DNA of 64,000 nt from Halomontanus rarus (lineage in GTDB: Archaea; Halobacteriota; Halobacteria; Halobacteriales; Natrialbaceae). The notes under the pieces were generated by a model that saw only the letters and a list, made by a program, of their open reading frames with translations, had not been told where the DNA came from and searched no databases. The stretch lies in NCBI RefSeq assembly GCF_029338335.1, contig NZ_CP119796.1; one strand, given 5' to 3'. This document shows, one piece after another, positions 1 through 8,027 of this stretch. Positions within the stretch are counted from its first letter, which is position 1; every line of letters begins with the position of its first letter. Both the position numbers and the translations under genes were made by a program.

Positions 1-1253
1 CGGCTTACGCGCCCCGACCCGGACAGACGCACCAACCGCACCTGCGGTTGGGTTTTGTGAGTCCGGTAATTCAATTCGTTGCCGTCGAGTTTCGCCTTCT
101 CGCGCCACGCGATGTTCACCGAAGCGTTCCGATCGGCGTGATCTTGCACTACGTCACACTCGTCGTTCGTACAGCGGAACCGCCGCCCTTGCCGACTCCC
201 ACGCGTACCACAGCACGAACACGTCTGCGAATTGTAGTAGGCATCCACCGTGTCCGTCGGAATTTCCCGCCACGTCGCCTTGTACGAGACGAACTTCTCG
301 AACTTGTGGAACGGAAGTTTGTGCAACCGACGGTTCATATACGTGCCGTACTTGATTTCGTCGCGGATACCGCTCATATCCTCGAACACGATGACAGGGT
401 TCGAGAACCGTTCTGCGAACTCCACGACAGCATGGGAAAGCCGATGGAGTACCCATTCGGTGAATCGTTCTTGTTTGTCACCGAGTTTCTGGTGGATGCT
501 CGTCTTGCCGTGTTCCTGACAGCGGGTGGTGATGGTGTGGTAGCGTTGGCGTTCCTGTTTCACCCGTCCGTAGTCAAGGACGAGCGTACCCTTCGTCCGC
601 ATCGTCTCGCGGTCAAGGGCAGTGAGCGCGACGTTGCGCTCGTTGATGTCCACGCCGACAAGCGTATCAGCGGTGTTGGGGCCGGGCACGTCGAACTCGC
701 GTGTGACCGTGGCGTGTAGGTAGTACACGTCATCGCGGTACAGGAGTTCAGCCTGACCAACATCCACCTCGTCCGACGTGATGGCGTCTCGAAGTTCGTC
801 CATCGCGTCTGGTTCACCGCGAAGATGGCCCTTCACCTTCTTGTAGGGTTTTGGACTGATGCGGAACTGAACGCGATCGGTGTCGTCGTTCACAGTGAGA
901 CGATAACCTTCTGTGTGAGCCATCACGAGCGGGTAAGCACCAGATTTGTCCGTACTCGGTGGCGTCGGCTTTCCTCCGTCAGGGTCGTCTTGGTTCTCCC
1001 ACCAGTCTTTGAGTGACTGGTAGGATTTCCACGTTTGGAGGGCTTTACCGACGACCGCGCACTTGTTGTTCCTCAGGAAGTCGTCGCGGTCAACCTCGTT
1101 CTGTATCTCGGTGCGGGTGTACCCTTGTTGTTTGAGGCGGATGGTTTGGTTGAATATCTCGCGTGAGGCGAGGTGGGCATCGTGAAGCCACGACCGTTCA
1201 CCAGACGCTACGTGAAGGCGCGTCTGGATGGTTTTCGTGGCTTTCTCACCCAT
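1..1253 (-). CDS. tnpB: TnpB, RNA-guided nuclease of an IS200/IS605 element (3' end outside window)
   Basis: TnpB proteins are RuvC-type nucleases guided by an omega-RNA, ancestors of Cas12, encoded in IS605-type elements. The frame opens at an ATG (complement of 1251-1253) and stays open to base 1, giving about 417 residues, close to the family's full length, so only the last residues are missing. Visible motifs are VGVDINE with the first catalytic Asp near residue 202, VIVFEDMSG with the Glu near 291, a zinc finger with Cys 345/348 and 361/366, and DHADRNAS with the final Asp near 374. It is divergent from tnpA with 44 bp between the starts. The omega-RNA normally overlaps the 3' end of tnpB and would lie beyond base 1. 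Confidence 0.93.
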   Translation of the reverse strand, partial: MGEKATKTIQTRLHVASGERSWLHDAHLASREIFNQTIRLKQQGYTRTEIQNEVDRDDFLRNNKCAVVGKALQTWKSYQSLKDWWENQDDPDGGKPTPPSTDKSGAYPLVMAHTEGYRLTVNDDTDRVQFRISPKPYKKVKGHLRGEPDAMDELRDAITSDEVDVGQAELLYRDDVYYLHATVTREFDVPGPNTADTLVGVDINERNVALTALDRETMRTKGTLVLDYGRVKQERQRYHTITTRCQEHGKTSIHQKLGDKQERFTEWVLHRLSHAVVEFAERFSNPVIVFEDMSGIRDEIKYGTYMNRRLHKLPFHKFEKFVSYKATWREIPTDTVDAYYNSQTCSCCGTRGSRQGRRFRCTNDECDVVQDHADRNASVNIAWREKAKLDGNELNYRTHKTQPQVRLVRLSGSGRVS

Positions 1254-1297
1254 GCTTTGACAATCGTTCTAACTAATCATAAATGTAGGGATTAGGG
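1254..1297. promoter_or_regulatory. Divergent tnpB/tnpA promoter region
   Basis: This 44-bp AT-rich spacer separates the ATG of tnpB from that of tnpA. It contains TAACTAATCATAAATG, the only plausible promoter sequence for both genes. The exact boxes cannot be assigned by eye. Confidence 0.4.
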
Positions 1298-1705
1298 ATG
1301 GAAGAGTACCGTAGTCACGCACATTCGGTTAGTTCCTGCAAGTATCACTTCGTGTGGTGTCCGAAGTATCGTCATCCGGTTCTCGGCATGGTGGAGGACG
1401 ACGTGCGGGAGTTGTTTGATGAGACTGCTGGCCACTTCGGACACGAGATTCTGGCGTTGGAGATTGCGGACGACCACGTTCACCTGTTCGTGCAAACAGA
1501 CCCGAAGCACAGTCCTGCTGATATTGCCCGACAATTTAAGTCGTACTCCGGCAAGCACTCGCTGGAACGGTATCCCGAGATTCGGGAATCGTATTTCTGG
1601 GGAGGTGGGTTCTGGAAGGTTGGATACTACGTGGGAACAACGGGGGCAGTCTCGGAAGAAGTAGTTGAACGGTATATCGAGGAGACGGAACACGTGCCGG
1701 AGTGA
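1298..1705 (+). CDS. tnpA: TnpA, IS200/IS605 Y1 HUH transposase
   Basis: This is the single-strand transposase that cuts and rejoins IS200/IS605 ends. It has 135 residues, normal for the family. ADDHVHLFV holds the HUH pair (His60, His62), and Tyr126 in VERYIEE sits where the family's nucleophilic tyrosine is found in the last helix. The ATG follows an AT-rich 44-bp region shared with the divergent tnpB. The frame is intact, so the element may be active if its left end is complete outside the window. Confidence 0.93.
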   Translation: MEEYRSHAHSVSSCKYHFVWCPKYRHPVLGMVEDDVRELFDETAGHFGHEILALEIADDHVHLFVQTDPKHSPADIARQFKSYSGKHSLERYPEIRESYFWGGGFWKVGYYVGTTGAVSEEVVERYIEETEHVPE

Positions 1706-1715
1706 CGCGCTTCAC

Positions 1716-1737
1716 CCCCGCACACGGTAAGGCGGGG
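1716..1737 (+). repeat. Subterminal hairpin at probable IS right end
   Basis: CCCCGC (1716-1721) and GCGGGG (1732-1737) form a 6-bp stem with a 10-nt loop, eleven bases after the tnpA stop. IS200/IS605 ends carry such hairpins, which TnpA reads in single-stranded form, with cleavage just outside. The right boundary is therefore probably within about 20 bp after 1737; it cannot be fixed without the other end. Confidence 0.5.
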
Positions 1738-1908
1738 AACTCGCGCTGCTTTTTGTTTAGAGTCCGGGGTCGGGTCCGGACGAGAGCTCGAACCAGAGCC
1801 CAAACTCGAACTTGAACTCGAACTCGAGTCGAGTCCGAACCGGCGTCCGGAAGGGCACCTCGACGTTTCGACGTCTCAGGATTCACACGAGTCCGTGACG
1901 AACCGACC

Positions 1909-2610
1909 CTAGAACTGTGCCGTCTCGTCGGTTCCCTCGAGTCCGCGCTCGGTGATCCGGAACTGGACCGACTCACCGGCGGGTTTCGAGCGGTGTTTCT
2001 CGAGGGTCGCCCGCCGGTTCCCGCCGCGGAATCGCTCGATTCGGAGGACGGCGCCGGTCCAGTGCTCGAACGTGTTGCCGCCGAGCGGGCGGGTCCGATC
2101 GGAGTCCGGGTCGGCGAACACCTGGTTGGTGACGACGACCGCGAGATCGTGTTTGCGCGCGAGCGAGAGCAGGTGGGTCACCTGTCGGGTGACCGCACGC
2201 AGGGCGTCACCTTCGGCCCCGTCTTCACCGCGCTCGAGTCGGTAGAACCCGGTCGCACTGTCGAGGACGATCAGATCGGCCCGCTCGGCGAACTCCTCGG
2301 CGTCGCGGACCGCCTCGGCTTGTTCCTCGAAGTCCAGTGCGTCCTCGACGACGATTCGGGCGGCGACGTCGTCGATGTCGTCGGTGCGAGCGGCGAGCAG
2401 TTGTTCGAAGCGATCCACGGAGACGCCCTCGGTGTCGATGAAGACGGCGGTGCCGCCCGCCGCCGCGGCTTCGACGGCGCCGCTCAACGCGAGGTTCGTC
2501 TTGCCCGCCGCGGGCGGACCGTACAGCTGTGTGACGGTTCCGCGCTCGAACCCCTCGCCGAGTAACTCGTCGACCGGCGGACAGCCGGTCGGAATCGCCT
2601 CGTCGTTCAC
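1909..2610 (-). CDS. radB: RadB, archaeal RecA-family recombination mediator
   Basis: RadB is the short archaeal RecA/RadA paralogue that helps load or regulate RadA during homologous recombination. The protein is a RecA core without the N-terminal HhH domain of RadA. Walker A is GPPAAGKT near residue 30, Walker B is LIVLDSATG near 113, and an L2-like VTNQVFADPDSD segment follows. I chose GTG at 2610 (VNDEAIPTG) over an in-frame TTG at 2628, because a CTTTTTGG box lies about 22-30 bp upstream of the GTG and would give a leaderless transcript. It is divergent from a RuvC/YqgF-like gene, with about 110 bp between the starts. Confidence 0.92.
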   Translation of the reverse strand: MNDEAIPTGCPPVDELLGEGFERGTVTQLYGPPAAGKTNLALSGAVEAAAAGGTAVFIDTEGVSVDRFEQLLAARTDDIDDVAARIVVEDALDFEEQAEAVRDAEEFAERADLIVLDSATGFYRLERGEDGAEGDALRAVTRQVTHLLSLARKHDLAVVVTNQVFADPDSDRTRPLGGNTFEHWTGAVLRIERFRGGNRRATLEKHRSKPAGESVQFRITERGLEGTDETAQF

Positions 2611-2722
2611 AGGTGACGTTGGGAGCAACCGGCCAAAAAGCCCCCGGAACAGGCGCTCGAGCGCACCGATGCCGACACCGCTCGTCGGTCACGTTTATTC
2701 GACTCCCGATCCAAGGACGCCC

Positions 2723-3508
2723 GTGATCGTCGTCGCAACTTCCGACTTCGAACTGTATCACGGCGTCGTCAACGAGCTCCGAGACCGCGGTGTGACGTTC
2801 ACCACGATCGAGGTCGACGAGGACCTCCCGGACGCGACGGCCGTCGTCGTGACCGGCGAGGACGACGCCGACGTCTTCGATGACGAGCCCGTGACGACGA
2901 TCGTCGCCGAACCCGACGCCCCGCGCCGAGCCGCAGAGCAGGCGCTCGCCGCGCTCCGCGGCGAGGGCGGCCGAACCATCATCGGCGTCGATCCGGGTCG
3001 TCGCCCCGGCATCGCCGTCTGCGCCGGCGAGATGGTCGTGGCTGGCTTTCAGGTCCCCATCGGCGACGCCATCGACGTCATCCAACGGGAGGTCGCCGAC
3101 GCGACCGATCCCGTCGTCCGTATCGGCGACGGCTCCCGCCTCGAGAGCGCCAAACTGGTCAACGAGCTCGAGGACGTCCGGGTCGAACTCGTCGACGAGA
3201 CGGGTACGACGCCGTATCTGGGAACGGGCGCTCGAGGGATGGGTGACGTGCTCGCGGCGGTCAATATCGCCCGGATCGAGGGTGACGTCGTCGAGAATCG
3301 AGAGATCGAGCCGACGGCGGGCGAGTTACAGGTGATCAAGGATCGGTCGCGCGAACAGAGCGAGACGAACCGGGCGATCGACGAGGTGCTCGCCCGGCGG
3401 GTCGCAGCGGGGGAGTTGACCGTCGAGGAGGCGCTCGCGCAACATCGGAACGGATCGGGCGACGGAGTCGCGGACGACGCCGAGCGCGATGACTCCCCGC
3501 CGTCTTGA
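2723..3508 (+). CDS. RuvC/YqgF-like RNase H-fold protein, putative nuclease
   Basis: I do not recognise a named family with certainty. The 261-residue protein has an N-terminal alpha/beta part (1-80), then a segment with RuvC/YqgF-type motifs: IIGVDPGRRPGIAV (Asp90), VDETGTTPYL (Asp158/Glu159, like the DE-R-TT motif of YqgF) and GMGDVLAAVNIARI (Asp175, like the last RuvC helix). The Asp...Glu...Asp spacing fits an RNase H-fold active site. A helical, charged tail follows. GTG 2723 is preferred: a TTTATT box lies 24-29 bp upstream. Divergence from radB suggests a recombination or repair role, which is inference. Confidence 0.7.
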   Translation: MIVVATSDFELYHGVVNELRDRGVTFTTIEVDEDLPDATAVVVTGEDDADVFDDEPVTTIVAEPDAPRRAAEQALAALRGEGGRTIIGVDPGRRPGIAVCAGEMVVAGFQVPIGDAIDVIQREVADATDPVVRIGDGSRLESAKLVNELEDVRVELVDETGTTPYLGTGARGMGDVLAAVNIARIEGDVVENREIEPTAGELQVIKDRSREQSETNRAIDEVLARRVAAGELTVEEALAQHRNGSGDGVADDAERDDSPPS

Positions 3509-3755
3509 TTCAGTCTCGCGGAGGGCACCTTCGGTTCCGGTAGGTGTGGACACGAGACGACGCCCGGCTCCTTGAGCGTTCGTCGTGGCCACGAAGTGAC
3601 GTCCTCGTTCGGGTCTCTCGAGCGTGATTCACTGTTAGATCGGACACTGTCGGACTGTCGGCACTGGTCGATAAACTCCTCGAGGAGGCAGGGGTGGAAG
3701 AAAGAAACGAATCGTCAATACGCACTGAAACAGTGCGATCTGCGGTCGAAGACGG

Positions 3756-5303
3756 TTAGCAGGCGAGGGCGATCGTTTCCGCGTTTGCCGACGCGAACTG
3801 GTAGTTTTCGTTCGTCTGCATGCTGATCTGCATCGAACTGGCTTCGCCGCCGTCCTCTGCGACCGCGATCGCGGCGTGTTGTTCGTTGAGGTTGAGCTGA
3901 CCGACGTACTGGACCTGTTCGATCATCGCGCTGGTGTACTGGTCGACGTCGTTCAACTGCTCGCTGTTGCCGTCGTAATCGAACGAGAACCGCTGGTTGT
4001 CGGTGACGTTCTCTCCGCCGACCGTCAGCGTCGTGCGGTCGGTGTACACTTCACCTTCGATGCCGTCTCCGGCGACGTTCGCAGCGCTGGCGGCGCCGAC
4101 CTGGGCGTTGTAGTTCTCCTGCGTGGACATCTGGACCGCCGACGCTTCGCTCCCGTCGGTCGCGATCGCGATGGCCATGTTCTGCATGTTGATGTTGATC
4201 TGCTCGACGCTCTGGTACTGGGTCACGCTGGCCTCCGAGTACTGAGCGTCATCGTCGTCGTCGCCTTTCTTCTTGTCTTTCTTGTCGTGCGTGTGGGGTT
4301 TCGTCTCGCTGTCGGTCGTCAGAACGTCGCTCTCACCGTCGGTGACCGCGGAGACCGCGTTCATGCCGCCCAGCTGGCCGATGACGTTCGCCGCATCGGC
4401 GCTCCCGTACTGGGTGTTGAGGTTCGTCTGGTCGGTGACCTGAATCGCCGTGGCGGTGCTGTCCGCTCCGACGGCGATCGCCACCGCAGCGCCCTGCTCG
4501 TTGATGTTCGTCTGGGAGACGTTCTGCGCCTGCTCGACGCTCGCCTCCGCGTACTGCGTGCCACTGACGCCGTCGGCTTTCTTCTTTTTCTTGTCGCCGT
4601 CGGTGTCGCCCGCGTAGACGTTCGTCGCGTTCGCGACACCTTGCTGGAGATTCTCGTTGTACTGTTCGCTCTGCTGGAGTGCGATCGCCTCACTGCCGTT
4701 TTCCGCGATCGCGATCGCCGTACTCTGGTTGTTGTAGTTGAGCTGGTCGACTTCCTGAGACTGGCTGACCGTCGCGACGGCGGCCTGGGAGACGCTGTCA
4801 CTGTCGCCGGCGTCCTTGTCCTCGTCCATCACGGCCCAGCCGTCGAACGACTGATCGTCGCCGTTCCCGAGCAGGATGTAGACCTCGCCGACGTTCTCGA
4901 ACCGATCCTCCCGAGCTTCGTTGGTCGCGTCCGCCTCGGCGGACTGGTCGTTGTCGTTGTACTGGTTGGCTTCCTGAATCGCGGTCGCCTCACCGCCGTC
5001 GATCGAAACGGAGGTCGCACCCTCCTGCGTGTTGATGTTGACCTGATCGACGTCCTGATACTGGATGATCTCCGCGACCGAGTCCTGCTCGAGGTCGTCC
5101 GACGCGTGGGCTTGCACGTACTCCTCGAGACTCATGTCCTCGAGGTCGGCACCGAACGAGAGGTAGAGTGCGTCGCCGTTCTCGAGTGTCTGTACGCCGT
5201 TGTCGGAGGACTCTTGACTCGCAGCCGCGGGAACGAACGCGGTTAGCGAGACAACGAGCATCCCGACGAGGAAAACTGTCGTGAGCTGTGATCGTATCGT
5301 CAT
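3756..5303 (-). CDS. Secreted protein with five Q/N-rich curlin-like repeat modules
   Basis: The product is 515 residues with a Sec-type signal peptide (hydrophobic core 9-25, probable cut near AAAS 26-29). Five modules of about 54 residues lie near 75-128, 174-228, 252-306, 356-409 and 457-508. Each holds two copies of a pattern close to Q-x3-Q-x-N-x-N-x-Q-x3-A-x-A, for example VEQININMQNMAIAIA, followed by EASAVQMSTQENYNAQ. This periodic Gln/Asn ladder resembles the curlin repeats of bacterial CsgA/CsgB amyloids, but I cannot confirm homology. Linkers are Lys- or Asp-rich (KKKKK near 238-242; HTHDKKDKKKGDDDDD), unusual for a haloarchaeal protein. The last residue is a Cys. A small divergent neighbour shares the repeat. 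Function is unknown; a self-assembling surface fibre is an inference. Confidence 0.75.
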   Translation of the reverse strand: MTIRSQLTTVFLVGMLVVSLTAFVPAAASQESSDNGVQTLENGDALYLSFGADLEDMSLEEYVQAHASDDLEQDSVAEIIQYQDVDQVNINTQEGATSVSIDGGEATAIQEANQYNDNDQSAEADATNEAREDRFENVGEVYILLGNGDDQSFDGWAVMDEDKDAGDSDSVSQAAVATVSQSQEVDQLNYNNQSTAIAIAENGSEAIALQQSEQYNENLQQGVANATNVYAGDTDGDKKKKKADGVSGTQYAEASVEQAQNVSQTNINEQGAAVAIAVGADSTATAIQVTDQTNLNTQYGSADAANVIGQLGGMNAVSAVTDGESDVLTTDSETKPHTHDKKDKKKGDDDDDAQYSEASVTQYQSVEQININMQNMAIAIATDGSEASAVQMSTQENYNAQVGAASAANVAGDGIEGEVYTDRTTLTVGGENVTDNQRFSFDYDGNSEQLNDVDQYTSAMIEQVQYVGQLNLNEQHAAIAVAEDGGEASSMQISMQTNENYQFASANAETIALAC

Positions 5304-5860
5304 TGTGTAAGTCTGTGGTCGTTTGATTTGTGTCGTGAGTGTCTTTTGTTTCTACTTCTATTCGCGGCGAAAATTCGTTCCTCGGATTCGGGTATTGTTA
5401 TTGACCGATTGGGGCGAATCACACAGCACGTACTAAGCGTAATCTGGTAGCTGCGAGATGGAACGGTGAGAATACGCGGGTTTCTCGGTTGAATAAATCT
5501 ACCAAAAACATAACTACTCCGATACTCGTGTCAGTGATTTAATGTCAGTTTTACTGTACGCACAGTAGCAGTCGGTTACGAAATCGAAACGAGTGCCAAA
5601 ACCGAAAAGCAGCGACGGAAACTCGCGTATATGGCGGATAGCCATTCGTATCAGTGATTCGATCTTGCGGCATCCATACCGTTGTTGATACTAATATCCC
5701 CAATTCGTATCAGCATAAGTAATATCCTATGGTCGAAACAATCACATTGTGTGAATGACAGTTTTGAGCTTATCCTGTAACCGTTGGGCGGATTCATATC
5801 GGTCGCTGGCGGTCACACGGTTGCAGTGGGGTCGCCAGAACGCCCTGCTGGAGAGCAACT
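5304..5860. promoter_or_regulatory. AT-rich divergent control region between two repeat proteins
   Basis: This 557-bp stretch holds no convincing gene and is clearly richer in A/T than its surroundings. The motif TCGTRTCAGTGATT occurs at 5526-5539 and 5646-5659 (13 of 14 identical), and its first nine bases recur at 5705-5713 (TCGTATCAG). TAATATCC near 5720-5727 could be the TATA box of the rightward gene. AATAAATC near 5488-5495 could serve the leftward one. Both genes would then have leaders over 100 nt. Shared direct repeats suggest co-regulation. Confidence 0.45.
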
Positions 5861-6262
5861 ATGAAACGGACACTGACGCTCGTAATGACAGTCGCACTAG
5901 TCGGGGGCCTCATGTTCATGGGGTTCGCCGGAACAGCCGCAGCACAGGACGAGACTGAGATCGAGATCGGTAACGCGGAAGTAGAGAACGAACAGGAGGC
6001 CGAGGCTGAAAACAACATAGAGGTCAATCAGGAGAACAACAACGCGCAGGTCCAGAGCGCCACGTCGTACAGTAGCTCGGACAAGAGCGAAGCGACGACG
6101 GTCGCGGTTCAGGGACAGGACGTCGACCAGTCTAACGCCGCCAACGTCGAAGACACGAACGCAGTCGCCGTGAACTACGCCGAAAACGAGGCGACCGGCA
6201 TCGACGTTGAGCTCGACCTCGACGAGGACCTCTTCAACGGCGCCCTCCTCGGCGGACTCTAA
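5861..6262 (+). CDS. Small secreted Q/N-rich protein related to the divergent repeat protein
   Basis: The 133-residue product has a signal peptide (MKRTLTLVMT start, hydrophobic to residue 24, probable cut after GTAAA at 24-28). The mature part is acidic and Asn/Gln-rich. The segment QGQDVDQSNAANVEDTNAVAV (84-104) aligns without gaps to QYQDVDQVNINTQEGATSVSI in the first module of the divergent 515-residue protein. An earlier partial unit (IEVNQENNNAQVQSA, 53-67) is similar. A GGAG lies about 10 nt before the ATG. The C-terminus LFNGALLGGL is hydrophobic. By analogy with curli, the pair could be a major and a minor (nucleating or anchoring) subunit, which is inference. Confidence 0.72.
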   Translation: MKRTLTLVMTVALVGGLMFMGFAGTAAAQDETEIEIGNAEVENEQEAEAENNIEVNQENNNAQVQSATSYSSSDKSEATTVAVQGQDVDQSNAANVEDTNAVAVNYAENEATGIDVELDLDEDLFNGALLGGL

Positions 6263-6264
6263 CC

Positions 6265-6300
6265 GACGTTAGAACGTCAAGCAGCTGTGCCATATTTTTT
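6265..6300 (+). terminator. Hairpin plus T-run after the small Q/N-rich gene
   Basis: GACGTT (6265-6270) and AACGTC (6273-6278) are complementary, and a run of six T lies at 6295-6300. The T-run is the main signal for archaeal termination. The position just after the stop codon supports the call. Confidence 0.45.
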
Positions 6301-6368
6301 GCCGCACTTCGTCGGGTAGCACGAGCGACGGAGGATCCGGCGGCTCGTCGAACGCGCCGGTCGAAGTA

Positions 6369-7826
6369 TCAGCTACTCTCAGCTGCTGCCTCCGCTCGCC
6401 GAATAACCGACCGCACCGACCGTCCAGTCGCCGCAGCCACCGACGCTGCGTCGTCGTACTCCGCGCTCACGTCGTAGACGTCCCCGTCGCTGTCGCTCGC
6501 GATCTTTACGTCGACCTCGTACGCTTCGTCGTCGACCTCGAGGGTCACCGTCTCGAACTCCCGCTGGGCGATCCACCGGTGAGTCGCGCCCGTCTCTCGA
6601 ACGCCGAGGGTTCCGGTCTCTTCGGCGAGTCGGCGGGCGACACGCTGGCTATCTGCGGGTTTACAGAGGACCTTCACGAGGTGACCCGGTCGCGATTTCT
6701 TCATCGTCACCGGAACGATCGAGACGTCCCGTGCGCCCGCGTCCGCAAGAGTCTCGTGGAGTCCGCCCAGCACTTCCGGCGTCGCGTCGTCGAGGTTCGT
6801 CTCGAGGACGGTGATGTCGTCGCGAACCAGGTGGCCGGTCTCGTCGTGGCTTTCGGAATCGGTCGTCACCCGCTCACACTTGCGCTCAGGCTCACGCTCG
6901 CTCGCGCCGTCGGAATCCGCCGATCCCACGAGGACGCGCACCACGTTCGGTCGGTCCTCGAAGTCGTATCCCCCGGCCCCGTAGCCCGACTCCTCGAGCG
7001 AAAGCGGCGGCACCGAACCGACGCCGTCGGCGAAATGTGCCAGAATCGCCGCGCCTGTCGGCGTGAGTAACTCGGTCTCGATTCCATCGGGGCCGCCACG
7101 AAGCGACCAGTCCGCTCGCTCGGCGATCTCGACGACAGCGGGCGTCGGAACGGGATACTCGCCGTGGCTCATCGAGACCGTCCCGCCGCCGGTCGAGAGC
7201 GGCGTGGTCACGATTCGATCGGGCTCGAGATCGGCGATCAGCAGCGTCGCGCCGACGATGTCCGCGATCGCGTCGTCCGCGCCGACCTCGTGAAAGTGGG
7301 TCTCCTCGAGATCGGTGCCGTGGACGGCGGCTTCGGCCTCACCGAGCAGTTCGAAGACGGCGAGCGCGTCGCGTTCGATGTCGGGCTCGAGGTCTAAGTC
7401 CTCGACGAGGTCGACGACCTCGCGGTAGCTGCGGTGTGGGCCGTGACCCTCGGCGTGGACGTGGTCCTCGCGGTCGTGATCACCGTGAGTATGGTCGTGG
7501 CCGTGACCGTGATCACCGTGAGTATGGTCGTGGTCGTGATCGTGATCACCGTGGGTGTGGTCGTGGCCGTGATCGTGACCGTTCGTACCAGTATTCGCAC
7601 CGTCGTCCGCTTCTTCGCTCTCATCCCCGCTCGCCGCACCGGTCAACAACACGTCGACGGTCGTCGCCGCTATCGCGCACTTCGTCGTCGAATCGATCGC
7701 GTACTCACACTCGAGTGCGTCTTCGACGGGAGCCAGAACTCCCGGATCGGCACCGGCGGCGAGGAGTGCCCCGAGGATCATGTCGCCGCTCGCACCCGTG
7801 TGCCCGTCGAACGCCAGTAGTCGCAT
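6369..7826 (-). CDS. larC: LarC, nickel-pincer cofactor biosynthesis (nickel insertion) protein
   Basis: LarC inserts nickel into the pyridinium-bisthiocarboxylate nucleotide that forms the nickel-pincer cofactor of lactate racemase and related enzymes. The N-terminus MRLLAFDGHTGASGDM and the segments DLEETHFHEVGADDAI and ETNLDDATPEVLG are characteristic of the family (former DUF111). A long His/Asp-rich insertion (about residues 84-131) is a likely metal-binding or storage loop. The gene is one unbroken frame of 485 residues, whereas the Lactobacillus protein needs a programmed frameshift. ATG 7826 was chosen because the conserved start lies there. No larA, larB or larE is visible in the window. 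Confidence 0.9.
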   Translation of the reverse strand: MRLLAFDGHTGASGDMILGALLAAGADPGVLAPVEDALECEYAIDSTTKCAIAATTVDVLLTGAASGDESEEADDGANTGTNGHDHGHDHTHGDHDHDHDHTHGDHGHGHDHTHGDHDREDHVHAEGHGPHRSYREVVDLVEDLDLEPDIERDALAVFELLGEAEAAVHGTDLEETHFHEVGADDAIADIVGATLLIADLEPDRIVTTPLSTGGGTVSMSHGEYPVPTPAVVEIAERADWSLRGGPDGIETELLTPTGAAILAHFADGVGSVPPLSLEESGYGAGGYDFEDRPNVVRVLVGSADSDGASEREPERKCERVTTDSESHDETGHLVRDDITVLETNLDDATPEVLGGLHETLADAGARDVSIVPVTMKKSRPGHLVKVLCKPADSQRVARRLAEETGTLGVRETGATHRWIAQREFETVTLEVDDEAYEVDVKIASDSDGDVYDVSAEYDDAASVAAATGRSVRSVIRRAEAAAESS

Positions 7827-8027
7827 GTATACGAGGGAGGGGCGGATCGCCAAAAACCCCGCTACTTCGCCCGAAAAACAGCCGACATCGCCGGTGCCGG
7901 TACATCTATGTAGCTCCCTGTCCGAGGAATATATGGTACAGACTAGCACAGTGAGTTCGACTCACCGTAGCAAAAAACCTATCCGAACACGAGTCGGAGA
8001 AACAGACATCGCCGTCCATCTGTAATT

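Noticed and set aside
48..719. Plus-strand frame of 223 codons at the left end
   Set aside because: It is the mirror of tnpB; the minus-strand frame carries all RuvC and zinc-finger motifs.
1780..1830. GAACTC-type hexamer run after the IS element
   Set aside because: Similar degenerate hexamer runs occur at several other spacers (for example 55985-56050), so this looks like background slippage rather than a specific site.
4600..4640. Lys-rich stretch of the repeat protein as a frameshift artefact
   Set aside because: The frame is open on both sides, and repeats before and after are in the same phase.
7485..7580. Tandem GTGATCACCGTGAGTATGGTCGTGG units as a possible repeat array
   Set aside because: They encode the His/Asp repeat of LarC in frame and are not a CRISPR or regulatory array.
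7434..7954. Plus-strand Arg/Gly- and Val-rich frames opposite larC
   Set aside because: They arise from the antisense of the larC His-rich repeat (GTGATCGTG pattern) and lack any independent support.
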